A DNA stretch of 64,000 nucleotides, from contig OW203989.1 of the NCBI GenBank assembly GCA_934047225.1, forward strand, positions 7,663,977-7,727,976. The letters run 5' to 3'. The position numbers and the translations under genes are program-made. The notes beneath the pieces are model-generated. The model did no database searches. It was not told the DNA's origin and saw only the letters and a program-made list of their open reading frames with translations. The DNA is from Ypsolopha sequella (taxonomy: Eukaryota > Arthropoda > Insecta > Lepidoptera > Ypsolophidae). Shown one piece after another: positions 50,501 to 62,500 of this stretch. Each line of letters starts with the position of its first letter. The stretch's first letter is position 1.

Positions 50501-53500
50501 TAAGTACAAATTTCTACCAGGTTGGAATTTTACCCATTTTCTAAAAATCTCCAAGTTTCAGTAAGGTTTTTACATAATAAGTCTCAAATATATTAAAACT
50601 TTTGAATACAATAAATTAGGCTTTCAACCCTCATTTCATGTAAGAAATTTTACTTTAAAAATCATTGATTTTCTAGTAGATAATATGAAACTACTGTGAC
50701 TGTCATCCTTAACAGTATTGCAGTTATTTATGTAGTCAATTTTATAACTACACTCAGTAGAATAATTTCAATATATTTTGAAAGAGAAATCTGCTCTAGG
50801 TAAAGTAGTATTAAAAATACTAATAGAACTTTGTTTTTGTTCTAAAGATGTATTCATTTAATTCCATTGACGAAGAACAACTTTTACTACCCCATATTTG
50901 GTGTATAGTATCAGTTAAGGCTTTTATTTTGCCAGACAAGGGAAAGCATTTATGCAAACAAATACATCATGTTATGTACTTCAAGTTTATTGAACATTTA
51001 TAAGAACCAATTGAAATTATTCTCTTCAATAAAGATTTCCCGAAACTATTTTCACGGTAATTAGTTTATTAGTTACTTGCCTACTCAATTGAGTAATAAA
51101 AGAAAATCCGAAACATTCTATATTTCATCAAGGTTCTACTCTGTATCAATGCAACAGTCATTTCGACAACGGAGAATGTAAGTAAATACTGACCAAAAGG
51201 TTTGTTAGTCATCTATACTCTATTTTGGATTCTTATATACCAAACTATTTGATTTTACTTTATACCTTAATGTTTACTACGAACTGACCTTAAAAAGGGT
51301 TTGATAGGTACTACAGTTATGAACTTTTATGGTCTAGAATACATTTCATCAACCTGAATTCTAAATCTAGGCTTTCTATGTTATTTAGACATACTTTGTG
51401 CCAAACTCAAGTCTCTTTATTTCTTGAAAGAAATACCTAAGTAAATACAATATTTTAAGAGATAATTAAGTGGTGAAACTTATGTTTCCTATCATTTCAT
51501 ATTTATTGCCAATATTAAAGCCCTATGCCCTAGCATTCAAAATTAGTGTTCTGTGGGCATATAAAACCCTCTTAGATAAACAATGAAACTATTTCAGTAT
51601 CAAAGCCCTATGCCCTTACATTCAAAATTGGAATTCTTTGGACTTATAAAGCCCTCTCAGATAAGTAAACAATGAAACTATTTGTCAAACAAACTAGTCA
51701 ACAACAACCTATTCCTGAACCACTAACTCTAATTTTCAGAGGTCCCTATCTACTTGAAAACTTGTAACCTATCATAATTGAATTTATTGACCTATTTTCC
51801 CTGAACAATGAAGAAAGTTACCTAAAACCTCCCACTATGCATAATTTCTCAAAAAAAACCTATTAATGTCCTAACAATAGACTTGAATTTTGGAATTTAC
51901 CTACCTAACATTAGGCCCTAAAATCAAATGTTCCTAGGCTTTTAAATGTGTGAATTTTCAAAGCTAGAGGTCCGTCACCTCACATTTACAATTAAACGTG
52001 TGTGTGGTTGTATATTGTGCTAGCAAACACCATACAACCCCTCAACTAATCGACAGAAAGAAGTGAGGCAAGTTGAAACCTCTCTGTGTGCCTAACACCC
52101 TAAAACTTTGCCCTACTCAGACAGGGGGTGATACAGTAGGTAAAAAGGACGTCACCCCGCTGGCTGGGATAGCCTATATGATCATGTGTATATATAAATA
52201 TATAGATATGAGACCATGACCAGCTCAGTCAGATGACAAAGGATAGAACAAATCGCAGCCTCTTCACGGCTCGGACGCTTTGCCATAAACATCGCCTTTC
52301 ATGGAGGATGTGTTTCCAGTATGTAAAACTGGCGCAAGGCCATCCCAGACGCTTGCTTCCCTCCAGAGGAGGTTAAAACTAAATTCTGTCGTTCACACCA
52401 GTAGGTGACCCGAAATTTAGTCCAGTGCGACTTCCGCTCTGTAAGCTCCCTGCCTGACTCTTCAAAATTTCTCAGCGACTAGCCCTATGCCATTACCCTG
52501 GTACATCTTCCCGTTTCCACGTCCGGCATTACTAAGAAGAGACCATACTCCCTTCCCTCCCCATCAACCCCTGAATCGACCTATGCACTATTACATTATT
52601 TAGGTACGTACTTTAATTTCGGAACTTGAAAAGACGATTATCGAACCCTTTACATAACGCGGAATCTAGCTCGTTCGCTCGTTCACCCTACACGAATTCA
52701 AACGCGTTTGTGTCAATCGCCGAGTCGGAAAAGTCAAAAACTATTGACCATAACCGAATCTATTTACGAAAAAAGGGCATTCCGCCACCTAAAAGCTAAC
52801 GCGAACGCGAAAAGGTCCCGAGACCTAACGAACAGATAGATTGACACATTCCGTATTTTAATCGCAAATTCCGAAAACAAAATCACTATTAAAACAAACA
52901 AAAACTTCCCCAAACAAACTCAAAAATGAACTACACCTTTAAGACTTCTTGCAGCACTTCCACTGACGACGGCGTAAAAATGAATGAATCCCCACCCTAC
53001 ATTTCACCCATTTATATACTAAGTGTGATATCAGCGTTATCAGTGCAATCAGCGTAATCGGTGCTACCGGTGCCATGTGCGTTTTCGTGCAGAACGAACA
53101 AAAGTGAGACAAACAAACAAGAGTAATAGAGATGGTAACATAACAACAAAACATGGCAACAGCATATACTAGGCGTAAGCAGGACAGGACAAAAATATAC
53201 GAGTAAGAGTGAAAGAGATAGACACATGGTGACAAGCCTCAGGCGTCATCTAGTCTACGTGGCAACAACTTTGTAGCTAATTTAGAGTTCACGCATAATA
53301 GCTCAGTATGCAGGTATTTTTGCCCTACAAAAGGTGGTGTAGAAAATGTTTTAATTTGTATTGCTTAAGTATAGGCTAGTCATGAAAAATGTAAGTTTTA
53401 GACCTCGAGGGGTGATCAGGTTAGCCGCCATCTTGAATTGAAGGGGCGAAAATTTGTTTTTTTTTACATAATGCTTCAACAGTTGACTTTATGTCAAAAA

Positions 53501-56500
53501 TGTCTATGAAAAGAATAAAGACAACAAAATTTTGATCATTTTTTGTATATGTATTTATTCTGTACGTCTTATAGATACAAAGTTACAAGCGAGAGAAAAT
53601 TTTATATTTACAAAAAATCATCTTATATTGTAAAGAATGAATTGCAGCGTTCAGACTCAGGGCGGCTGGACAGTGGAAAAGCGATGACAGGGCACCACAC
53701 ACGCGCATTCTTGAGTTGGCCGTGTCTCACCAACCTATGATGGACGCGCCGTGTGACAGAATACCTAAAAATCATGTCTTTAAGTACAACGTCCAACTAT
53801 TTGAGGAAACAGCAGGTCACTCTAATATCCATGAGGTAAGGATATACACGGATGGATCCAAAACAAAGGTGGGTACTAGGGCGTACTCAGCTGAACTTAA
53901 CATTCACAGGTCAACAGCCTTGGGTAAGCACAACACGATTTTCCAAGCCGATTGCGTAGGAATTATCCTGGCCACAAGCGCGGTGCTCAGAAGGGAAGTT
54001 AAAGGCCTCAATATTCGTATACTTTCTGACAGGACGGCGGTACTACAAGCCCTAAGCAAGACTATTGTTAACTCTGGGCTAATACTACAGTGTCTAAATC
54101 AACTGGAAGAGGTAAGTCGACACAATAAAGTCACCTTCCAGTGGATAAAAGGACACAGCGGATCGCTGGGCAATGATGCGGCAGATGAACTGGCAAAGGA
54201 AGGTGCAAAAATGGAACCGGTAGGTGCTGAGCCATTGGTTCCCTTGCCCTTTAAACAGGTACGAACATGGCTGCGTGAGAGAACCAGCTCTTGACATGCT
54301 GAGCGATGGGCAAGCATGACAACTTGTAGACAGACGAAAGCGGTTCTACCCACCGTGGACCGTCGCCTGACAAAGAAACTACTTCGTCTCAATAGACTGA
54401 ACCTTCGCATGATGGTAGGGCTAATTACGGGACATAGTAACCTCAACAGACATTTCTGTAATATAGGTCTGACGGACAGTCCTCTATGCAGAGCTTGTTA
54501 AAGTGGTGGATACTTTATGATGAATAAGGATTGGAATGTGGAATATAGTTACATCTTTAATTAGGTTATTCAATTGACACACTAGACATGTTGACAATAT
54601 ATGAAAATGTATCTATGGTAGGCATAGATTACAAAGAAGGCTTTGATGCCTTAACATCCGGCTCCGTTTCGAATGCCTGCCATTTCGCAGAGTTCAATAA
54701 TTCTCGGTCCATAAAGAGGCTTTGTTAACATGTCAGCAAGTTGCCTGGTTGCTGGCACTTTGCGCACAGTGATGACACCATCTGTCACACATTCTCTCAC
54801 AAAGAACGATCTTATTCGAATATGTTTCGTTCGTTGATGAAATTCATATGGTGGGTTCTTGGCTAGCCTAATTGCAGACTCATTATCGATGCAAAGGGTA
54901 GTTGGACATTCCTCATCCGTAATGTCTTTCAAGATACTCTTCAGCCATATGATCTCGCGTGCAGTTTCACTCGCAGCTACAATTTCTGCTTCTGTAGATG
55001 AAATCGCAACAGTTGATTGTCGTTTGCTCTGCCATGAAATTGGTCCTCCAGCAAACAAACATAACATTCCAGTAGTGGAGCGTCCCGTACTATGATCACC
55101 ACCATGATCAGCATCACTATAACATTCTAAGCCAAAAGCCTTGTCATTTCGATAAGTGATACCTTTATCCATTGTGCCTTTCAAATAGCGCAAGATTCGC
55201 TTGGCAGTTTGGATATCCTCCTTAGTAGGATTATCTAGAGTGCGTGATACGATACTTATAGCATAGGCTATATCTGGTCTTGTCCCTGTCATGAGGTAAG
55301 CTAATGCTCCGACTACTTGACGATAAGGGAAAGGTGCAGAAGTCTCTTCCTTTTCTTTATTGGAATTCGATTTTAAAATTGGTGTTGCAACAGCTTTACA
55401 ATTCTCCATACCGAATCTTTCTAGAACGCGTTTAGTATACGCTGCCTGATGAAGTAGAATAGAGCCGTCTGCTTCTTTTTTTTATTTCCATTCCCAGAAA
55501 ATAGCTCGCTGTTTTGACAGTTATTTTGAAACGCTTCTTTAGCTCCTCTATAAAAATTTTTGCTTCCTCATCACTTGTTGAAGCAAAGAGTCCATCATCT
55601 ACGTAAAGGGCTAAAATTATTTTGCTTTTGCCTTTCTTTCGTATAAACAGGCAAGGATCCGCTTTACTCTGTTTAAAACCAACCTCAATGATGTAATCTG
55701 TTATACATCGGTTCCAGCAACGTGGTGCCTGCTTTAGTCCATAGAGACTCTTTTTTAGCTTGAACACAAGTTTGGAATTAGTTGCGTAGCCTTCTGGAGG
55801 CTTCATAAAAATTTCCTCATCTAACTTTCCGTATAAGAAAGCAGTTGATACATCGAATTGGGCCAGAGACATATTTTCCTTCGCAGCAACACTTAGCACC
55901 GTTCTTATAGTGCTGCTTTTTGCCACAGGACTGAAAGTCTCGAAAAAATCCAAACCTTCCTTTTGAGAATATCCTTTTATAACTAATCTGGCCTTATACT
56001 TTTCTAAAGTACCATCAGGATTAGTCTTAATCTTGAAAATCCATTTGCAAGGAATAGCTTTCCTGCCTTTCGGTAATTCAACTAATTCCCACGTTTCGTT
56101 CTCTTTCAAGGAATTTATTTCGTTGTTAATGGCTTCTTGCCATTTGTTCCGATCAACTCTTGACATAGCTTCTTTGAAAGTTTTTGGTTCATCAGCAGGT
56201 TGATTCAATGTCATATTACAAACGTCATCTCTGTATCGACTTGGAGGTCTAAGGTTATTCCGGTCTCTAAGAGTAATTTGACCTTCACGTTCAATTTCAT
56301 TTTCTAAGAGGTCACAGTTATCCTCATTTTCAGATTCCACAGTATCATGCTGTTCCGAATCATTGTCGATCTCATTTCGTACTTGGACATCTTGTTCTAT
56401 ATGAGCTTCCTGCTCATCGACTCTATCATAGTGTGATGTCGATATCATTGGTTTATTTGAAGATATTCGTATGCCTTGATCATCATCCCGCTGTACCGTC

Positions 56501-59500
56501 ATTTCTTGCGATGTCTCTTGTTGGAGATCTGGTAGCTCATATCGAAGCATTTTGTTGGTTGAGGTTGATGGTTCAGAATTTTGAGGGATGTCATCTTTGA
56601 CAGTGTGTCCTAGTAACGGTGTCTCTTCGAATGTCACATCTCTGGATCTTATCAAGTTGTAATTGACTTTATCCCAAATCCTGTAGCCTTCATCTCCATC
56701 ATAGCCAATCAAGATTCCGTTTTGTGCTTTTTTGTCTAGCTTTTTGCGGTTTGACTTAGGAATGTGGGCGTAGCATTTGCAACCAATGATTCTCAGGTGC
56801 TTGATACCAGGTTTCTTTCCGTGCCATAACTCATAGGGTGATTTCCCTTCTACACTAGTTGGGCCAGTACGATTTAGGATGTACGCCGCAGTGTTTATGA
56901 GTTCTGCCCAAAGACCTTGAGGTATCTCCTCATGAGCATGCATCATTGCTCGTGCTGCTTCTACTACCGTCCGATTCTCTCTTTCAACGCAGCCAGCCTG
57001 TTCGTGAGTGTGAGGCATCGTTAGTCTCTGTTTTATGCCATGCTCGCACAAGATTTTTCGAAATTGTTCATTGTCAAATTCTCCTCCATTATCACTCAGG
57101 ATTTCTTTCACAGTATGTCCAGCAACTTTGACTTCAGCTAGCATTTGCTTGAGCTTTGTCGGTGCTTCAGATTTCTGTTTCAGAAAATATATATATCGAT
57201 AACGAGTGAAGTCATCTTTGAAGATTAAGAAATATCGAAACTTCTTGATCGAATATGCAAAAGGTCCGCATATGTCAGTATGATCTAATCCTTGTACCGA
57301 ACTTTTGTCTATGAGCCTTTCCATATACACAGCCTTCACATAGATCTGTTTGACTGTCCTCCACTTTTATTCCGAACTCTTTTTGTATGAGCTGTTTCAC
57401 GTGTCTCTTATTTTGATGAGCGAGCCTCTCATGATAAACTTGTAGTGGATTAGTCATTGCCAGGTTAACTTCTGATTTCGGCGACAGGCAAGTGAGTTCC
57501 AATTTATAAAGTCCACCGTTTCTCTGCCTAGTTCCAGTTAACTTAATGATTCCATCTACTTTCAACGTACACTTGTTTGTTGTCGACTCGAAAACACTGT
57601 TGTACGTGTGGTCATGTGCAGCAAGCACAGAAAACAGATTCATCTTTATATTTGGGACGTACCAAACATCTTTGAGTAAAATTTGCTCTTGTTTTCCACA
57701 GATATCAGCCTCAGCTCGGATATTTCCCATTCCTAATGCTTCTATGGTTTGACCATTTGCTGTTATTACTGTGTGTTGGCCTTTAAAGTATTCAAAACTT
57801 ACAAAAAAATCACCTCTGTTCGTTATATGGCTTGTTGCACCATTGTCCACGAACCAGCAATCTTTATCTGCGACTCTGATATTGTTAAGGGCCAAGACTT
57901 GTAGGGTTACATTGACTGAGGTCGCCTCTTTGGGTGGCCTTCCATCAGAAATCCATTTTTTACATTGTTTTACTCGATGTCCGCTTAGTCCGCAATATTT
58001 GCATTTGAATTGTTTTTCTTGCTTTTTTCCTTTTGCATTCTTCACAAATAATGCCTCAGTGGTGCTCTCGTTTTCTGTTATATTCTTCAAGGATTTTTCG
58101 TGGGCACATAGCTGGGTAGTCAGATTTTCTACAGTTCTGTCTTTCTTAGTCATAAGTAGCCAGCTTGATTTAAAAGCGAAGAATTCTCCCGGTAAAGTGT
58201 CCAAAATCTTGCAGATCAGTAGCATGTCTGGTAATTTTGAATCTAACTGGTCGTTTAATTCGTGCCAGATATTCTTTAACGCAGAAATATGAGTCGCCAT
58301 ACAATGCTCTGGTTCTTTCTTATAACTGAAGAATTTTAGACATAGATCATAGCTTTTATCTTCACTACTTTCTCCATAAAGTCTATTTAGTTCTTCCCAT
58401 ACCTCTTGTGAACTTGTTAGACGCATGACATGATTTAAAATTTCATCTGTCATATTTGTCGTGATGAGAACTAAGACTGCACTGTCAATATTCATGAATT
58501 CTTGCAATTCTTTTTTGTAACTATCTTTTACGGCCACTTCTGCCGTTACAGCTGGTTGTTTTGGCCTGCATCGCCTGCCTTCTATAATATCTAAGGCTCC
58601 AGGGATGGCTTTTATAACAACCATTATTCTGTACTTCCATGACTTGAAGTTTTTTGAATCTAGGTGTCCTATCTGCACCCTTGATGCTTCTACAATCGCC
58701 CTATCCATAGCGGTAGATAGCTGGTACAGATTTCACTGTATGAATTTTCTTCTTTGCGTAACACAAATTTTAAGAAAAATTCTTTCCCGTAACAAAACTT
58801 CTTGCCTTATTCAATTATTTTACGCTCTGCTACCATGTTAAAGTGGTGGATACTTTATGATGAATAAGGATTGGAATGTGGAATATAGTTACATCTTTAA
58901 TTAGGTTATTCAATTGACACACTAGACATGTTGACAATATATGAAAATGTATCTATGGTAGGCATAGATTACAAAGAAGGCTTTGATGCCTTAACAGAGC
59001 TTGTATGGAGACCGAAGAAACGCCGAGCCACGGTTGCGAGATATTATCTTTAAAAGTGCTTCCGGTGCTCCGTTTTCAGTTGTTGTTACAGGAGTAAGTC
59101 CATTGTGGATGTCATATCTCCAGCCCCATTCTTCTGGATTTTTTTAAATTCCGTACCATGTTTGGAGTTGGTGGTATGTTCTAAAAGCATAATATCGTGC
59201 AGCGTCTTTTGTTGGTGGCAAAGAATTTACTTTTTATTGATGATTTCACGAATCTTTGATACCATACAAAGTAACTAGAAAGCGTGCTCCAGCGTCTGCA
59301 ATTGCTTCTGGTTGTGCAGTTTCAGTTTTGAAAATGCTAATGATCTCATTAAGTTGTCTGTTCTTTTCGACAAGAGAAAAAAAAAAAATTTCCCTTGATT
59401 GAAGAGAGATGATGTGGTATCTCAGCCACTAAACGCGTGGAGAAAGAGTATGTTGGCTGTAGCTTCTTTGTATTTAAAACTATTAGCGGAATAAAATCTT

Positions 59501-62500
59501 TCAGCCGTTTTGCCTTTACCTGGTTTTCGCAGGAATATATTGCTTTGGGATGGAGACAGCACGTTCAGCAAAACCAGAAGATCCACGTCTTCACCAACAA
59601 CAAAAACATTTTTAAATGTTGTACACAACGAAATTGCTGTATTGACAATTAACAAGTCAGCGTCTTCTTTAGCTTGTTTAACTTCAATTGCAGCTTGCTC
59701 CATTTTTTGTTTCAGTATTGATATAAGAAGACTTTTGTTGTTATTATTGGCCAGGAATCTTTCTTGTGATACTTGAGCTGCCATTGTTTCATCAAAACGT
59801 ACATCCACTGACATCTGTTTCTTTGATCGGCGAAGTCTTTCCGCAGACTTGGTGTTTTTCTTTGCGCCATCGGATGGTTATTCATCAAAAACTACGATGG
59901 CATTTGAACCATAATGGTTTCGTACATATTGAACATATCTTTCACATATAACTTCAAACTGATCATTCACATGCCATACTACTTTATGTAATTGATATCC
60001 TCCATCTACAACGTTTTTGAAGTTCAAAAGTTTCTGAGAGTTGTGTGAAAGCAACATACAACGATGATTTCATACTTTTGCGCAATCCTTCTGCTGAGAA
60101 TAACGATAAGGGAAATGGCGCAAACTCGAATTTAAGGTAGTCCTTTACCTCATCGTCGCTTTTCTTCACGATACACATCCTTTGAAAAAGAGTTAATGGT
60201 TCGACAGCTATTGTTAGTTCACCGGCTTTTACACTGTTGTTGACTGCTGCTAGTGCAAGGACTTGTCTTTCCGTTTGAACTTGATGGATTAAAAATTTTT
60301 ATTTGCCATGTTCGACATCAGCTCTATACCCTTTTCTCTGGCTAAATGACAATGTATCTGATCGTTCCCAACAACTCCGGTACTAATAGAAAAGAGTGAA
60401 CCTCACTCACCAGTATTAGCAAAATCAAACTTAATATTAAAAGAGGATGGCGAGAGCGCGTCACACTATCGTCTCGCTCTCTCTACAAGTCAAAGACAGC
60501 GGAACGACAACATGTCACATCGCGGCGTGATATTTACTAGGGAGGTCAAACTGGAGTTGTATATTTTTTTGTAAATCTTATATTTCCACCCCTTGTAACT
60601 TTTTATCTATACGACGTACAGAATAAATACAAATACAAAAAATGATCAAAATTTTATTGTCTTTATTCTACTCATAGACATTTTTGACATAAAGTCAACT
60701 GTTGAAGCATTATGTAAAAAAAAACAAATTTTCGCCCCTTCAATTCAAGATGGCGGCTAACCTGATTACCCCTCGAGGTCTAAAACTTACATTTTTCATG
60801 ACTAGCCTATACTTAAGCAATACAAATTAAAACATTTTCTACACCACCTTTTGTAGGGCAAAGCCTCTTTTTTGTCCCCACTGATTGAATTATAAATGGA
60901 AACCATAATGTTTGAAATTGAAAGTTTATTCTTAATTCCTTCCATATTGGACCGATTGTTTGGGCCAGTGGTTGAGTTTACTGTATTTATCATTTAAAAT
61001 CAGTTATTCTACGCGATCGATTTCAATTTGCTTTATTTATTTAAACGTGATTTATTTGATTACATACAACAATCTTCCTGCCCATTATCATAACATTTAT
61101 TTGTGAATTGAGACGTGAACAGATGAGGTACGATCTGTTACAGGGGTTAACTCACTTTTTCATTAACTGTGCAGACGCACAGGTCGAGCTTTCGATGAGA
61201 TAACGACTCATCACTCACGTCACCCTAATTTTAAAGATACTAATGGGGAAGTGCTGAGAATTGTAGAGGAAGAAACCATTGAAAACCGAAGAGAGAAGAT
61301 GATAGGACACTTGATTCGACATGACAGTTTCTTGAAAAATATTGTAGAAGGAAAGGTCGAGGGAAAAAGAGGAAGACCTAGAAACTCCTAATTTATTCAA
61401 GTGAAGGAGACAGTATATATTTCGTATAAAATCATCAGCAGCGCTTAATTTATAGGTATACAGGGTGGAAAAAATGTAAGGGCCCTGGAGGAGAACTACG
61501 TTAAATCCTTTAGTTAGCTCATTTTACTGAAAGAAAACTTTCCTTTATTTTTTAAAAGAAACAAAACTGCATTCAAAGATCTTCTGAAATTTGCTTATCT
61601 CACCCGGGAACTGAACCAACTAAAAATTGAAAAAATAAACCATCGCTATTTTATTATACGAATCGGTAGGATTATTGTTCAGGATAAAATTTGTCTAATA
61701 AACATTTAGTCTTACACTCACCTGTTGTACGAGATACTCATGAAATTGAATATTTATTACAAGTTCTTTATAAACAATACCTAGTACTGTTCACTTGTAA
61801 AGTAATAATGATACGCCATTATTACACAATGACAGCACGGAATGAAAGCAAAACAAAACAAAATTTTAAATTCGAACGAATACTTTTATCGATTTTAAAA
61901 ATGTTCAAAGTTATCATTCGAACTTCAAGTTTGTTGCTCCGCGTTGCAAAAAAGAATACGTTCCCTTTTTTAAACTTTCCGTCACTACGCCTAGTGCAAG
62001 AAGGAATTGTGCTATGCATAGATTTATTATTACCATTTAACGATTTTCTTATGGAATTCTTCAACAGGGTACTTAAGATAAATAACATTATCAAGCTTGT
62101 ACTTCATACGATGTCTTTGGATGTAAGAGAGATAAGAAAATTATAACGTGTCATTTACTTGTTACAAGTGAACAGTACTAGGTATTTTTAATAAAGAACT
62201 AGGAATAAATATTTAATTTCATGGGTATAACTACGAACAGATGAGTGTAAGACCAAATGTCTATCAGACAAATTTTATCCTGAACAATAATCCTACCGAT
62301 TCGTATAATAAAATTGCGAGGGTTTATTTTTAGTTGGTTCGATTCCCGGGTGGGATAAGCGAATTTCAGAATACCTTTGTTTCTTTAAAAAAATAAAGGA
62401 ATGTTTCCTTTCAGTAAAATGAGCTAACTAAAGGATTTAAGGTAGTTCCCCTCCAGGGCCCTTAAATTTTTTCCACCCTGTATACTCGTACATGTATTCC

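Larger units (their letters stand above)
48881..52620. other. Long non-coding stretch in DPYD intron 2
   Basis: I find no conserved coding motif. The segment 49380-49510 resembles a LINE 3' end (AGCCTCTTAAGAGGCTATGT ... AATAAAATGCATTATTATTA). Two related segments of about 95 bp (GTGTATAGT...TTTTGCC.GACAA...CAAATAC) lie at 50100 and 50897. A TATA/initiator pair is listed separately. It may be the interior of a decayed, non-coding LTR element, but I cannot show paired LTRs. Confidence 0.35.
54496..58996 (-). mobile_element. Copia LTR retrotransposon, 4501 bp, recent insertion
   Basis: Two 161-bp LTRs bound the element, and the 5-bp flanks GAGCT (54491-54495 and 58997-59001) are a perfect target duplication. 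The primer-binding site and the full Gag-PR-IN-RT-RH order are present on the minus strand. Two frameshifts split the single polyprotein frame expected for Copia. Confidence 0.97.
53321..60860. mobile_element. Element with 290-bp inverted repeats, three-layer nest
   Basis: 53321-53613 and 60568-60860 are long, near-identical inverted repeats starting TGCCCTACAAAAGGTGGTGT and containing GCCGCCATCTTGAATTGAAG. Removing the Copia and its duplicated 5 bp leaves about 3.0 kb. The interior holds a decayed minus-strand PIN/asteroid-like gene and a plus-strand RNase H fragment. I could not read a target duplication at the outer ends, so the superfamily is unresolved. Confidence 0.75.

Noticed and set aside
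54496..58996. The hypothesis that the Copia frame changes are programmed recoding
   Set aside because: Copia elements use one continuous frame, one change is at a homopolymer and the other has no slippery site or expected position. Kept only as a check item.
61691..62146. Open frame of 151 codons on the plus strand
   Set aside because: It lies inside the arms and loop of a TA-flanked palindromic element, with a matching frame on the other strand and no motif.
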